Of a DNA stretch of 64,000 bases, positions 36,047 through 45,393 are shown piece by piece. Position numbers and translations under genes: made by a program. The stretch is from JANYCO01 sp031416415 (GTDB lineage Bacteria; Bacteroidota; Bacteroidia; Cytophagales; Cytophagaceae): NCBI GenBank assembly GCA_031416415.1, contig JANOTP010000062.1:1-64000 (forward strand). Reading direction: 5' to 3'. Each line of letters opens with the position of its first letter. Within the stretch, counting starts at the first letter, position 1. The notes beneath the pieces are model-generated. The model saw only the letters and a program-made list of their open reading frames with translations. It ran no database searches and was not told the origin of the DNA.

Positions 36047-37916
36047 TGATGTACTCAAAACAAAAAACTCTTTTCGTAGCAGGGTAAAAAAAGTTACAGG
36101 GCTTTTTACAAAAGTTTTTGTAATTCTCAAATCTCACTATCAGGGAGAAGGGATTGTTCATTTCATATTCTCAAGTACGGGCAAAAAATTAGTTAAAAAA
36201 TTTTTCACTAAAATTTTTTCCATACTTGTAAACAACAATAAAGAAGAGTTAAAAAAAATAGAAGCCTACACAGACTGGAGAAAGAAAAATGCTCCAACAA
36301 ATGAAGATTATAGTCAATACAAAATTGAAATTGGAAAATTTTCATACAACCCAAAAATCAGCATTCTTGTACCAGTATATAATACACCATCCAACTTCCT
36401 TGACGCTACCATTGGGTCTGTAATTGATCAGGTATATACTAATTGGGAACTTTGTTTGGCAGACGACAATTCTCCATCTGAAGAAACAAAAGCTGTATTA
36501 AGAAAATATGAGGCACTTGACGCAAGAATTAAAGTAGCTTATAGAGAAAAGAATGGGCATATTTCTGCCTGCACCAATTCAGCAATTGAGATTTCTACAG
36601 GAGAATTTTGTGTCCTATTTGACCATGATGATTTGTTGGCTAAAGAAGCATTATTTGAAATTGTAAAATTTTTAAATGTAAAACCTGAAGCTGATTTCAT
36701 CTATTCCGACGAAGACAAAACAGATGGAGAGGGGCTATTTATGGAACCTCATTTTAAACCAGATTGGAGCCCAGACAATTTACTTTCTCGAAATTATCCG
36801 GGGCACCTTACTACTATGCGCAGTGCCATACTTAAAGAGATTGGCGGCTTTACAATTGGCTTAGAAGGAAGCCAAGATTATGACATCTATCTTAGATTTA
36901 CTGAAAAAACAAAAAATATTTATCATTTGCCAAAAGTTCTTTATCACTGGCGCATGCATGAGAACTCTGTAGCACTTAATACCTATTCTAAGCCTTATGC
37001 TTACATAGCAGGCCAAAAAGCCATACAAGCTGCTATTGCCAGAAGAAATGAGCCTGGTGAGGTTATTATGCATACAGATGAAATGCTAGGCTTCTATACC
37101 ATTCGTTATAAAATAAAAGAATACAAGAAGGTAAGCATTATTATTCCTGCCAAAAACAAACCTGAATTACTGCGTCAATGTGTAGATTCGATTTTTTCAA
37201 AATCTACTTACAAAGATTTTGAAGTACTGGTAATAGACAATGGCAGCACCGATAAAGAATTTATTGAGCTAATAAAAATATATGAAAACAGATACCCTGG
37301 TCGTTTTTTGAGGTATGTGCACGACATTCCTTTCAATTTTTCTAAACTAATTAATTTCGGGGCAGAGAAAGCAAAGGGAGATTATTTACTTTTACTAAAT
37401 AACGACACCAAGGTTATTACCTCAGATTGGATTGAGGCAATGGTAGAACAAGCGCAACGCACCTCTATAGCAGTTGTAGGCGCCAAACTTCTTTTTCCTG
37501 ACGAAACCATACAACATGCTGGAATTGTTTTTGACGAAAACAATCTTCCGGTTCATATTTTTGCAGGGGATGACAAACACCTTTACAACCTTCAATTAAA
37601 TGCTATCAATAATTACCCTGCTCTTACAGGAGCATGTATAATGGTCAAAAGAAAAGTTTTTCAGGAACTTGAGGGCTTTGATGAAGATTTCGCAGTAGAA
37701 TTTAACGATATAGACTTTTGTTTACGAGCAGTTGAAAAAGGATATTTTAATGTATACCTGCCTCATGTCGAACTATACCACTATGAATCAATAAGTAGAG
37801 GAAAATCACACGACTCAAAAAAAGGTTTTGAAAAATATTATGAGGAGAAAAACCGTTTCAGCAGGAAAACAAATCCTACCCTTATCCGAAACAATCCCGT
37901 AAATGATTATAACTAA
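36039..37916 (+). CDS. Double-domain GT2 glycosyltransferase
   Basis: This 625-residue protein carries two GT-A family 2 domains. The first (about 105-330) opens KISILVPVYNTP and has the metal-binding acidic motif FDHDD (Asp195, Asp197, Asp198) plus YSDEDKTDGEG. The second (about 363-600) opens VSIIIPAKNKPE and has LLLNNDTKV, IQHAGIVF, and ALTGACIMVKR with EFNDIDFCLRA. Such proteins extend O-antigen-like chains, each domain adding one residue. The sugars cannot be predicted. It overlaps wzt at its start, so it belongs to the export cluster. Confidence 0.88.
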   Translation: MSNDVLKTKNSFRSRVKKVTGLFTKVFVILKSHYQGEGIVHFIFSSTGKKLVKKFFTKIFSILVNNNKEELKKIEAYTDWRKKNAPTNEDYSQYKIEIGKFSYNPKISILVPVYNTPSNFLDATIGSVIDQVYTNWELCLADDNSPSEETKAVLRKYEALDARIKVAYREKNGHISACTNSAIEISTGEFCVLFDHDDLLAKEALFEIVKFLNVKPEADFIYSDEDKTDGEGLFMEPHFKPDWSPDNLLSRNYPGHLTTMRSAILKEIGGFTIGLEGSQDYDIYLRFTEKTKNIYHLPKVLYHWRMHENSVALNTYSKPYAYIAGQKAIQAAIARRNEPGEVIMHTDEMLGFYTIRYKIKEYKKVSIIIPAKNKPELLRQCVDSIFSKSTYKDFEVLVIDNGSTDKEFIELIKIYENRYPGRFLRYVHDIPFNFSKLINFGAEKAKGDYLLLLNNDTKVITSDWIEAMVEQAQRTSIAVVGAKLLFPDETIQHAGIVFDENNLPVHIFAGDDKHLYNLQLNAINNYPALTGACIMVKRKVFQELEGFDEDFAVEFNDIDFCLRAVEKGYFNVYLPHVELYHYESISRGKSHDSKKGFEKYYEEKNRFSRKTNPTLIRNNPVNDYN

Positions 37917-37970
37917 TCTTTTTTAAAAACAAAACGTATAATGGATGTACGATAACTATTTAAATTAAAT

Positions 37971-39914
37971 ATGGCGTCAGAAGGCAAAACCGATTTTAAC
38001 CAAAATGACACTCTAAAAACAGCTATTGAAGAAAGAAATAAAAAAATAAAGGCGGATTACTTTTTTACAAGTTTCCTCCAAAAAGATGAGGAACTTGAAG
38101 CATTAAAAAAACATATTTCCATATTAGAATATAGGCGAGAACGCATAACTTTCAAGAGTCGCTTAAAGAGATTTCTCAAAAAATTTGTGCCCAAATTTAT
38201 ATATACTATTTTAAAAAAGGCACTGAAAATTTCACTGAAAATAGCAGGTTACAAAAGCGAAGTTCCTGGTTTTAAACCAACCTACACTAAAGGTAAAGCA
38301 TTAAAAAAAATTAAGCTATTTTCTAAACAACCGTTAATTTCAATTTTAATACCGGTTAATAATGTAACTACTAAGTTTCTCCGAGCTGCTGTAAAATCTG
38401 TTGAAAACCAATATTACCAAAACTGGGAGTTATGCATTGCATATGATGATTCCACGAATCAAGAAGCTATTGCTTTCTTAAAAAATATACAAAACCCTAA
38501 AATAAGAACTACCTATTTAAGTCAAAACGGCAACATCTCAAAAGCTAGTAATGAAGCATTAAAAATTGCTTCGGGCGAATATATCGGACTACTTAATAAT
38601 AACGACACCCTGGCCTTGGACGCGTTATTTGAAATAGCAGATTGTATTAATGAGCGAAATCCTGATATTATTTATTCGGACGAAGACAAGATCAGCAATA
38701 CTAGTAAATATTCCTCTCCCATTCACAAACCAGAATTTTCACCCGACCTTCTCACCTCTCAAAATTATATTGGCCATTTTTTAGTAATTAAAAAAGCAAT
38801 TATAGAATCGGTTGGAGGCTTTGAAGAAGGGCTTGAAGGAGCTCAAGACTATGATTTAATTTTGAAATCTGTAGAAAAAACTAAACTTATTTATCGCATT
38901 CCAAAAATTCTATATCATGAACGAATAAGTGAAGACTCTTCTTCTATCGTTAACGCTAAGCCTTATGCACAGGAAGCGATGAGGAAATCTTTAGTTAATT
39001 TCACTAAACGAAACCAAATAAATGCAGAGGTACTAGAAGGGAAGGATCCTTATACATTTAGACTAAAAAGAGTCCTTGACGGAACTCCTCTTGTAAGTAT
39101 CATTATTCCATTTAAGGACCGAAGTGACTTATTGGAGATGTGTATTAATTCAATACTAAAAAAATCGAGTTATAGAAATTTTGAAATAATTGGCGTAAGT
39201 AATAATAGTACTGAGGAAAAAACTTTCAATGTTATGAAAATGTTTGAAAGTAATGATAGCAGAATTAAATTTTACGAACTTAATATTGCCTTCAATTATT
39301 CTTCTATTAATAACTTTGGGGCACTATTTTGCTCTGGAGAACATTTGATACTCCTTAATAATGATATTGAAATAATCTCAACAGATTGGATTGAAGCCAT
39401 GCTAGAGCACTCTCAACGTCCAGAAATTGGGATAGTAGGGGCTAAGCTTTATTACCCAGATGACACTATTCAACATGCGGGTGTTATTATTGGCTTAGTA
39501 GGAGTAGCGGGCCATTCCCATAGAGGCTATAATCGTCAAAATCCTGGCTACCACTCAAGATTAAATGTAATTCAAAACTACAGCGCATTGACTGGTGCAT
39601 GTATTATGTTAAAAAGCGATTTGTATAAAAAACTTGGAGGACTGAATCATTCTAAATTAAGTGTTGCCTATAATGATATTGATTTATGTTTAAGGGCTAT
39701 TGAATTAAATTATTTAAATATTTTTACACCCTACTGCGAAGCCTATCATTACGAATCTATTAGTAGGGGCTGTGACACCGTCCCAGAAAAGCAAAAAAGG
39801 TTTCGAGATGAAATCAATTTTATGTTAAAAAGACATGAAAAAACAATTCAAAACATCGATCCCTATTACAATCCAAACTTAACGTTGTCGAATGAAGATT
39901 TTTCATTGCGATAA
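37971..39914 (+). CDS. Double-domain GT2 glycosyltransferase, first domain with altered acidic motif
   Basis: This 647-residue paralogue of the preceding gene has a basic N-terminal extension and two GT2 domains. The first (about 120-345, opening LISILIPVNNVT) has LLNNND at residues 207-212 where the neighbour has LFDHDD: two of the three aspartates are Asn209 and Asn211, while Asp212 remains. The second domain (about 375-620) is normal in its motifs (VSIIIPFKDRS, LLNNDIEI, IQHAGVII, AYNDIDLCLRA). The first domain may therefore be impaired in metal and donor binding. The gene lies 54 bases after the preceding one. Confidence 0.85.
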   Translation: MASEGKTDFNQNDTLKTAIEERNKKIKADYFFTSFLQKDEELEALKKHISILEYRRERITFKSRLKRFLKKFVPKFIYTILKKALKISLKIAGYKSEVPGFKPTYTKGKALKKIKLFSKQPLISILIPVNNVTTKFLRAAVKSVENQYYQNWELCIAYDDSTNQEAIAFLKNIQNPKIRTTYLSQNGNISKASNEALKIASGEYIGLLNNNDTLALDALFEIADCINERNPDIIYSDEDKISNTSKYSSPIHKPEFSPDLLTSQNYIGHFLVIKKAIIESVGGFEEGLEGAQDYDLILKSVEKTKLIYRIPKILYHERISEDSSSIVNAKPYAQEAMRKSLVNFTKRNQINAEVLEGKDPYTFRLKRVLDGTPLVSIIIPFKDRSDLLEMCINSILKKSSYRNFEIIGVSNNSTEEKTFNVMKMFESNDSRIKFYELNIAFNYSSINNFGALFCSGEHLILLNNDIEIISTDWIEAMLEHSQRPEIGIVGAKLYYPDDTIQHAGVIIGLVGVAGHSHRGYNRQNPGYHSRLNVIQNYSALTGACIMLKSDLYKKLGGLNHSKLSVAYNDIDLCLRAIELNYLNIFTPYCEAYHYESISRGCDTVPEKQKRFRDEINFMLKRHEKTIQNIDPYYNPNLTLSNEDFSLR

Positions 39915-39968
39915 CCATTGTTAAAATAAAAAATCTCTAAAAGGATTATTTACTATAAATAGAATTAT

Positions 39969-40946
39969 ATGAATAAATGTTTAATGATAGTAGGAATGCA
40001 CCGTTCGGGTACTTCATTACTTTCCTCTATTCTTCAAAAAGCGGGTTTATTTATAGGTGATGATCTACTGGAAGCCTCAGAAGGAAACGAAAAGGGTCAT
40101 TTCGAAAATATTGATTTTTATAAATTCCATATGGATGCACTGAAGTCGCATTCTTTAGATCCTGACGGATGGGATTTAAAAACAATATCTACTTTAAATG
40201 AAGCGTTGGACAAACAAGCAATTGAAATAATTCAAAAAAATAATAAAAACGAATGGGGGTGGAAAGATCCTCGAACTACCTTGTTTTTGAAGTACTGGGA
40301 AAATAAAATTCCTACTATAAAATATATCTTTGTGTATCGAGATCCTTGGGATGTAGCAGACTCTTTATACAGGAGACACAGTGACCCTGCTATAATTTCA
40401 GATCCTTCGCATGCTTTTAAAGTTTGGGATTTTTACAATCGTGAAATAATTAATATGTATACTAGCAACAAAGAAAATAGTATTCTTATACATATTGACG
40501 ATATCACAAAAGATGTAGCAGGATTCATTAACACTATAAATTCCAAATTTGATTTTCACTTAACTACTGATGGGATTAAAGATATTTTTGATAAATCCAT
40601 ATATAAACCTTCTCATGAAAACCTGTTATATAGCTATATAACAGCATTGTCTTTTCCAGAAACTATTGTCACCTTGAATGAGTTAAGGACATTAACAAAA
40701 AAAGAGCTTTTTAATTTACAGAAGGCACCAATGGATAAAATACCAGAAGAGACAATTAAACAATTCTTATTTAACTGGCATATTCCATCTCTTCAAAAAA
40801 TAGAAATAGAAAATTTAACCCATGAAATCGATTCTTGTAATCAAAAAATAAGCCTTCTTACTCAAGAATTAGATTGGATGAAGAAAACCATATTTTGGAA
40901 AACAAGAGTGTTCTGGCAAAAATTGAAAGGCAATAAAAATAGTTAA
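39969..40946 (+). CDS. Sulfotransferase family protein
   Basis: This 325-residue protein begins with the 5'-phosphosulfate-binding P-loop GMHRSGTSLLSSIL (about residues 9-22) and has the second PAPS contact around YIFVYRDPWDVADSLYRRH (Arg-Asp-Pro and Ser). This is the pattern of bacterial PAPS-dependent carbohydrate sulfotransferases. The C-terminal part is a coiled helix ending with basic residues. Its place behind two glycosyltransferase genes and an exporter suggests that it sulfates the exported polysaccharide, which is inference. It is convergent with lspA. Confidence 0.8.
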   Translation: MNKCLMIVGMHRSGTSLLSSILQKAGLFIGDDLLEASEGNEKGHFENIDFYKFHMDALKSHSLDPDGWDLKTISTLNEALDKQAIEIIQKNNKNEWGWKDPRTTLFLKYWENKIPTIKYIFVYRDPWDVADSLYRRHSDPAIISDPSHAFKVWDFYNREIINMYTSNKENSILIHIDDITKDVAGFINTINSKFDFHLTTDGIKDIFDKSIYKPSHENLLYSYITALSFPETIVTLNELRTLTKKELFNLQKAPMDKIPEETIKQFLFNWHIPSLQKIEIENLTHEIDSCNQKISLLTQELDWMKKTIFWKTRVFWQKLKGNKNS

Positions 40947-40958
40947 TTATATTGTTGT

Positions 40959-41582
40959 CTAGTTTAAATTATTTTCAACGACAGGGTTTTCAGATTTAAT
41001 ATTTTCTTTTTTTTCTGAAAAAAATATTTTCTGAAAAATTAAGATTAATGCTACACTTACAAAAATTGAAGCATCTGCAAAGTTGAAAATTGGCCATAAT
41101 GGATAAAACTCACCACCTACACCAGGCACCCACTCTGGAATATAACAATTACAAATATCTACATAAAACATATCGATCACTCTTCCATGAAACCATGGGG
41201 TTAACGCATCGTCGGTAACCAAGCCCAAAAATTTACCATAAAAGGTACTGTCTACTACATTGCCCATTGCGCCACCCAAAATACCTGCTACACACCATAA
41301 AAGACCTTGGTGCATACCCTTCTTAGCCATTGTATATAGGTAATAGCCAATCCCGACCATAGCACACAAACGAAAAACACTTAGGAAAATTTTTCCGTAT
41401 TTTCCTCCAAACTCAATGCCACCAGCCATTCCAGGGTTCGTAATATAATGCAACTTTAACCAATCGCCAAGCACTACTATTTCGTCTCCTTCGTAATCAA
41501 ATCTCTTGAAAACTGCTATCTTAATTATTTGATCGACCAGTATAAGGCCAATAGTAAGAAGGTAATATTTTGTGTATTTCAT
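40959..41582 (-). CDS. lspA: Lipoprotein signal peptidase (signal peptidase II)
   Basis: This 207-residue inner-membrane aspartic protease cleaves prolipoproteins before the lipidated Cys. It has four hydrophobic segments and both catalytic aspartates: Asp111 in GNVVDSTFYG and Asp170 in FNFADASIFVS. The ITNPGMAGG segment replaces the usual N-x-GAAFG. An insertion between the two Asp motifs (about 112-165) is longer than in E. coli but common in this phylum. The numerous lipoproteins in this window are its expected substrates. It lies 51 bases downstream of ileS on the same strand, a conserved pairing. Confidence 0.93.
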   Translation of the reverse strand: MKYTKYYLLTIGLILVDQIIKIAVFKRFDYEGDEIVVLGDWLKLHYITNPGMAGGIEFGGKYGKIFLSVFRLCAMVGIGYYLYTMAKKGMHQGLLWCVAGILGGAMGNVVDSTFYGKFLGLVTDDALTPWFHGRVIDMFYVDICNCYIPEWVPGVGGEFYPLWPIFNFADASIFVSVALILIFQKIFFSEKKENIKSENPVVENNLN

Positions 41583-41590
41583 CTTTTATA

Positions 41591-41619
41591 ATATTGAGTC
41601 GTTAGTATTGAGTCATGAG
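41591..41619 (+). repeat. Intergenic copy of a TTGAGT-type repeat
   Basis: Two TATTGAGTC units form a 29-base stretch between lspA and ileS. It matches 24 of 29 positions with a stretch inside ileS at 43365-43393 read on the minus strand. The two copies are in inverted orientation. Confidence 0.6.
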
Positions 41620-41633
41620 CTTATTTTTTTAGA

Positions 41634-44600
41634 CTAACTACTAATTTCTATGTTTAACAACAATTCGAATTCGTCCATTTCAACTGTCTTACCATTTTGA
41701 ATAGTGTCTTCTAGTTTCAAACTTAATGCTTGCGTTTCGTTGCAAATATATTCATTGTTTGCAGTAAGCGCAGCATCAATAAGTTCGTTTTTTTTCTGAA
41801 CGGTAATTTTTATTTTATCCATCACATCCAGTCCCATATCTTTCCTAAGATTCTGTACTCGATTGACCATTTCACGGGCTATACCTTCTTTCTTAAGCTC
41901 ATCGTTGATTGTAATATCGAGTGCTACAGTTACTCCTCCCTCGCTAGCCACTAACCAGCCCGGAATGTCTTCGGATAAAATTTCAACATCTTCAAGTGTA
42001 ATGTTTGCATCTGTTCCATCCGCCAATTTAATAGCATACGTTTTATCCTTTTCTATTTTACGAATATCATCTTTTGTAAAGGCAGATATAACAGCACCTA
42101 CTTCTTTTAATTTTGCACCAAACTCCTTTCCAAGTTTTTTAAAATTAGGTTTGATTTTTTTTACTAATACATCAGAAGTATCGTCAATATATTCTATTTT
42201 TTTGATGTTTACCTCAGAAAGTATAAGGTCCTCTAAAGATTGGATTTGAGCTCTGGTTTTTTCATTTAAAACTGGTATCAATACTCTTAATAAAGGCTGA
42301 CGCACTTTTATTACATTCATCTTTCTTATTGAATGTATTAGCGTTGTTATCTTTTGCGCCAAAAACATCTTCTCTTCCAAATCAACATTTATAGCAGACT
42401 CCTCGACTTTCGGAAAGTTAGATAAGTGTATAGAGGCTACTTTTTCTTTACCACTAGTTTTGTTAAGATCAAGAAACAATTGTTCTGAGAAAAACGGCGC
42501 TAAGGGAGAAGATAGTTTAGCTACCACTTCTAGACAAGTATATAACGTTTGATAAGCAGCTATTTTATCTTCGTTGTATTCACCTTTCCAGAATCTTTTT
42601 CTATTAAGGCGTACGTACCAATTGCTCAAGTCATCGCAGACAAAATCTTCTATGGCACGAGCCGCTTTAGTAGGTTCATAATCATCATAAGCTTCGTCTA
42701 CAAATTTGACAAGAGAATTTAGCTTCGAGATTACCCAACGATCGCTTTCCGTTCTTTTATTTAAAGGCACTTCTACTTCTGCAAAACTAAAATTATCAAG
42801 ATTCGCATACAAAGCAAAAAAGTTATAGGTATTGTAAAGCGTACCAAAGAATTTTCGTTGTACTTCAGCTATTCCTTCAAGATTAAATTTAAGATTGTCC
42901 CATGGCTGTGCATTACTGATCATATACCAACGTGTAGCATCAGGGCCATATTTATCTATTGTCTCAAATGGGTTTATAACATTCCCTTTTCTTTTCGACA
43001 TTTTTTCTCCAACCTTATCCAAAACAAGGCCAGTAGAAACTACATTTTTAAAGGCAATTTTATCAAACAACATTCCAGCAATGGCGTGCAGTGTAAAAAA
43101 CCACCCTCTAGTCTGATCAACTCCTTCAGAAATAAAATCTGCAGGAAATGATTTTTCAAAAATATCTTTGTTTTCAAACGGGTAATGCCACTGTGCATAA
43201 GGCATAGCACCCGAATCAAACCAAACGTCTATTAAGTCTGTTTCACGAAACATTGCTTTCCCCAAATCAGAAACCAACACAATATTGTCTACATAGGGAC
43301 GGTGCAAATCTGTTAATCCTGAGTCTTGAGTCTTGAGTAAAAATTCTTTTACTTCTTTTTCATTCTCACTACTCAATCCTAATGACTCAATACTAGTTAA
43401 TGTTTTTTTGATTTCTCCTGAAAGTTCTTCTAACGAACCAATACATTTTTCTTCTGATCCATCCTCTGTTCTCCATATAGGCAGTGGTGTTCCCCAATAT
43501 CTAGAGCGAGAAAGATTCCAATCGACAAGATTATCTAACCAATTTCCAAAACGACCACTTCCTGTAGATTCAGGTTTCCAATTGATTGTTTTATTCAATT
43601 CTGAAAGTCTTCCTTTTACTGCAGTAGTTTTGATAAACCAAGCATCTAGAGGGTAATACAATACCGGCTTATCCGTTCTCCAGCAATGCGGGTAGGTGTG
43701 TTCGTATTTCTCTACTTTAAATGCTTTATTTTCAAGTTTTAATTTAAGTGCAATTCTTTCGTCCACACTCATATATTTATCGAGCTTGGAAACTATTCCT
43801 TTGCTAATAAGCGTTTGCTGCTGCTTAACAAGCTCCTCTGCTTTTTCCGAATCGTTGAGATAATCTTCTTTTACATATTCGCCACCAAGACCAAACACTT
43901 CGTCGTTTACTTCTTTCACAAAACGTCCACGCCTATCAACTAATGGCATGTCATTATCTGCCTCATCTTTTACCATGATGGCGGGGATCCCTGCTTGCTT
44001 AGCAACACGATAATCGTCTGCACCAAAAGTAGGGGCAATGTGTACGATACCAGTACCATCTTCTGTACTTACAAAATCACCTGAAATTACTCGAAATGCA
44101 GGTGTAGAAGGGGTTACGTAAGGCATTAATTGTTCGTATTCGATACCAACTAGAGCTTTTCCTTTGTATTCAGAAAGTATTGTCCATGGTATAACTTTGT
44201 CTCCATTTTTAAAGGCTTCAAAGTCTCCGTCTTTACCTTTTTCACTAAAATATTTACCTAGAAGGGCTTTTGCTAAAATTACGTTGACAGGTAAAAAGGT
44301 ATAGGGGTTAAAAGATTTTACCAAAACATAATCAATGTTTTCACCAACTGCTAACGCTGAGTTAGAAGGAAGCGTCCAAGGCGTAGTCGTCCAGGCTAAG
44401 AAGTATAAATCTCCTTCCAAACCTTCAACTTTGAATTTTAAATTTTTAACTTTGAATTGCGCCACCACAGTAGTATCTCTAACATCTCTATAAGTGCCAG
44501 GCTGATTCAATTCATGCGAGCTAAGACCAGTTCCTGCCGCAGGAGAATAGGGTTGAATGGTATATCCTTTGTATAAAAGATCTTTTTTGTAAAGTTCCTT

Positions 44601-45095
44601 CAACAAATACCAACAGGTTTCTATATAATTATTTTCAAAAGTGATGTATGGATTTTCCAGATCTACCCAGTAGCCCATTTTCACAGTAAGCTCATCCCAT
44701 TCTGACTTGAAACGCATTACCGTTTCGCGGCATTTTTTATTGTATTCGGCAACGGAAATTTTCTTTCCGATGTCCTCTTTTGTAATTCCTAACTCTTTCT
44801 CTACCTGCAATTCTACTGGCAAACCATGAGTATCCCAACCACCTTTACGTTTTACCTGAAATCCTTTAAGTGTTTTGTAACGACAAAAAATATCTTTTAC
44901 CGTTCTCGCCATTACGTGGTGTATACCAGGCGTACCATTGGCAGAAGGCGGACCTTCATAAAATGTAAACGACGGATTCCCTTCACGAGTAGTAATAGAC
45001 TGATCGAAAATTGTATTTTTTTCCCAATACTCTAATACAGATTTACCTACACCTGGCAGGTCCAAACCTTTGTATTCCTGATACTTTTTGCTCAC
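41634..45095 (-). CDS. ileS: Isoleucyl-tRNA synthetase
   Basis: This 1153-residue class I synthetase charges tRNA-Ile. The HIGH motif appears as GIHHVMA (about residues 52-58) after FYEGPPSANGTPG. The editing domain is present (LAWTTTPWTLPSN, then GTGIVHIAPTFGADDY), and the KMSKS loop reads KMSKRKGN. The Trp-rich anticodon-binding part includes DNLKFNLEGIAEVQRKFFGTLYNT. Two loops look foreign. QFKVKNLKFKVEGLEGD before the editing core is coded by an 11-bp direct repeat (44427-44437 and 44448-44458). The stretch between GEIKKTL and DLHRPYVDN contains TTGAGT-type repeats also seen in the adjacent intergenic gap. lspA follows. Confidence 0.96.
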   Translation of the reverse strand: MSKKYQEYKGLDLPGVGKSVLEYWEKNTIFDQSITTREGNPSFTFYEGPPSANGTPGIHHVMARTVKDIFCRYKTLKGFQVKRKGGWDTHGLPVELQVEKELGITKEDIGKKISVAEYNKKCRETVMRFKSEWDELTVKMGYWVDLENPYITFENNYIETCWYLLKELYKKDLLYKGYTIQPYSPAAGTGLSSHELNQPGTYRDVRDTTVVAQFKVKNLKFKVEGLEGDLYFLAWTTTPWTLPSNSALAVGENIDYVLVKSFNPYTFLPVNVILAKALLGKYFSEKGKDGDFEAFKNGDKVIPWTILSEYKGKALVGIEYEQLMPYVTPSTPAFRVISGDFVSTEDGTGIVHIAPTFGADDYRVAKQAGIPAIMVKDEADNDMPLVDRRGRFVKEVNDEVFGLGGEYVKEDYLNDSEKAEELVKQQQTLISKGIVSKLDKYMSVDERIALKLKLENKAFKVEKYEHTYPHCWRTDKPVLYYPLDAWFIKTTAVKGRLSELNKTINWKPESTGSGRFGNWLDNLVDWNLSRSRYWGTPLPIWRTEDGSEEKCIGSLEELSGEIKKTLTSIESLGLSSENEKEVKEFLLKTQDSGLTDLHRPYVDNIVLVSDLGKAMFRETDLIDVWFDSGAMPYAQWHYPFENKDIFEKSFPADFISEGVDQTRGWFFTLHAIAGMLFDKIAFKNVVSTGLVLDKVGEKMSKRKGNVINPFETIDKYGPDATRWYMISNAQPWDNLKFNLEGIAEVQRKFFGTLYNTYNFFALYANLDNFSFAEVEVPLNKRTESDRWVISKLNSLVKFVDEAYDDYEPTKAARAIEDFVCDDLSNWYVRLNRKRFWKGEYNEDKIAAYQTLYTCLEVVAKLSSPLAPFFSEQLFLDLNKTSGKEKVASIHLSNFPKVEESAINVDLEEKMFLAQKITTLIHSIRKMNVIKVRQPLLRVLIPVLNEKTRAQIQSLEDLILSEVNIKKIEYIDDTSDVLVKKIKPNFKKLGKEFGAKLKEVGAVISAFTKDDIRKIEKDKTYAIKLADGTDANITLEDVEILSEDIPGWLVASEGGVTVALDITINDELKKEGIAREMVNRVQNLRKDMGLDVMDKIKITVQKKNELIDAALTANNEYICNETQALSLKLEDTIQNGKTVEMDEFELLLNIEISS
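43321..43393 (-). repeat. TTGAGT/GAGTCTT-type repeats inside ileS
   Basis: The plus strand shows GAGTCTTGAGTCTTGAGT at 43321-43338. At 43365-43393 there is a stretch that on the minus strand matches 24 of 29 bases of the intergenic copy at 41591-41619. Both lie in frame within a variable loop of the synthetase. Confidence 0.6.
44427..44458 (-). repeat. AACTTTGAATT direct repeat inside ileS
   Basis: AACTTTGAATT occurs at 44427-44437 and 44448-44458, joined by an AT-only linker. It encodes the extra VKNLKFKVEG segment in a loop of the synthetase. Confidence 0.55.
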
Positions 45096-45393
45096 AACAA
45101 TTCTAAATTAAGAGGTGCAAATTTACAATTATTATTGGGAAAAAATAAATGAATTAACTGTTTGAATATTATATAGTTGCCATTATATTACCTCATTGAC
45201 AAGCTTATCTTAAGAATTCCATTCAAACTTAACGGAATGGGCTTCAAATGCTTTATCACGTTAATAAAAGCTGGATAAATAAACTATTTTAATAAAAAAA
45301 TTATTTTTTCTAATTAACTTGTTCTAATATATTAAGGAGTATTTACCTAATCTAATTACACTTTTTACTAAACAAAGATATTTACATTCTATT
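45096..45393. other. Divergent promoter region, no gene seen
   Basis: These 298 AT-rich bases lie between ileS and the aldo/keto reductase gene. I see no ORF, no strong hairpin and no well-formed TTTG/TAnnTTTG pair. Confidence 0.4.
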
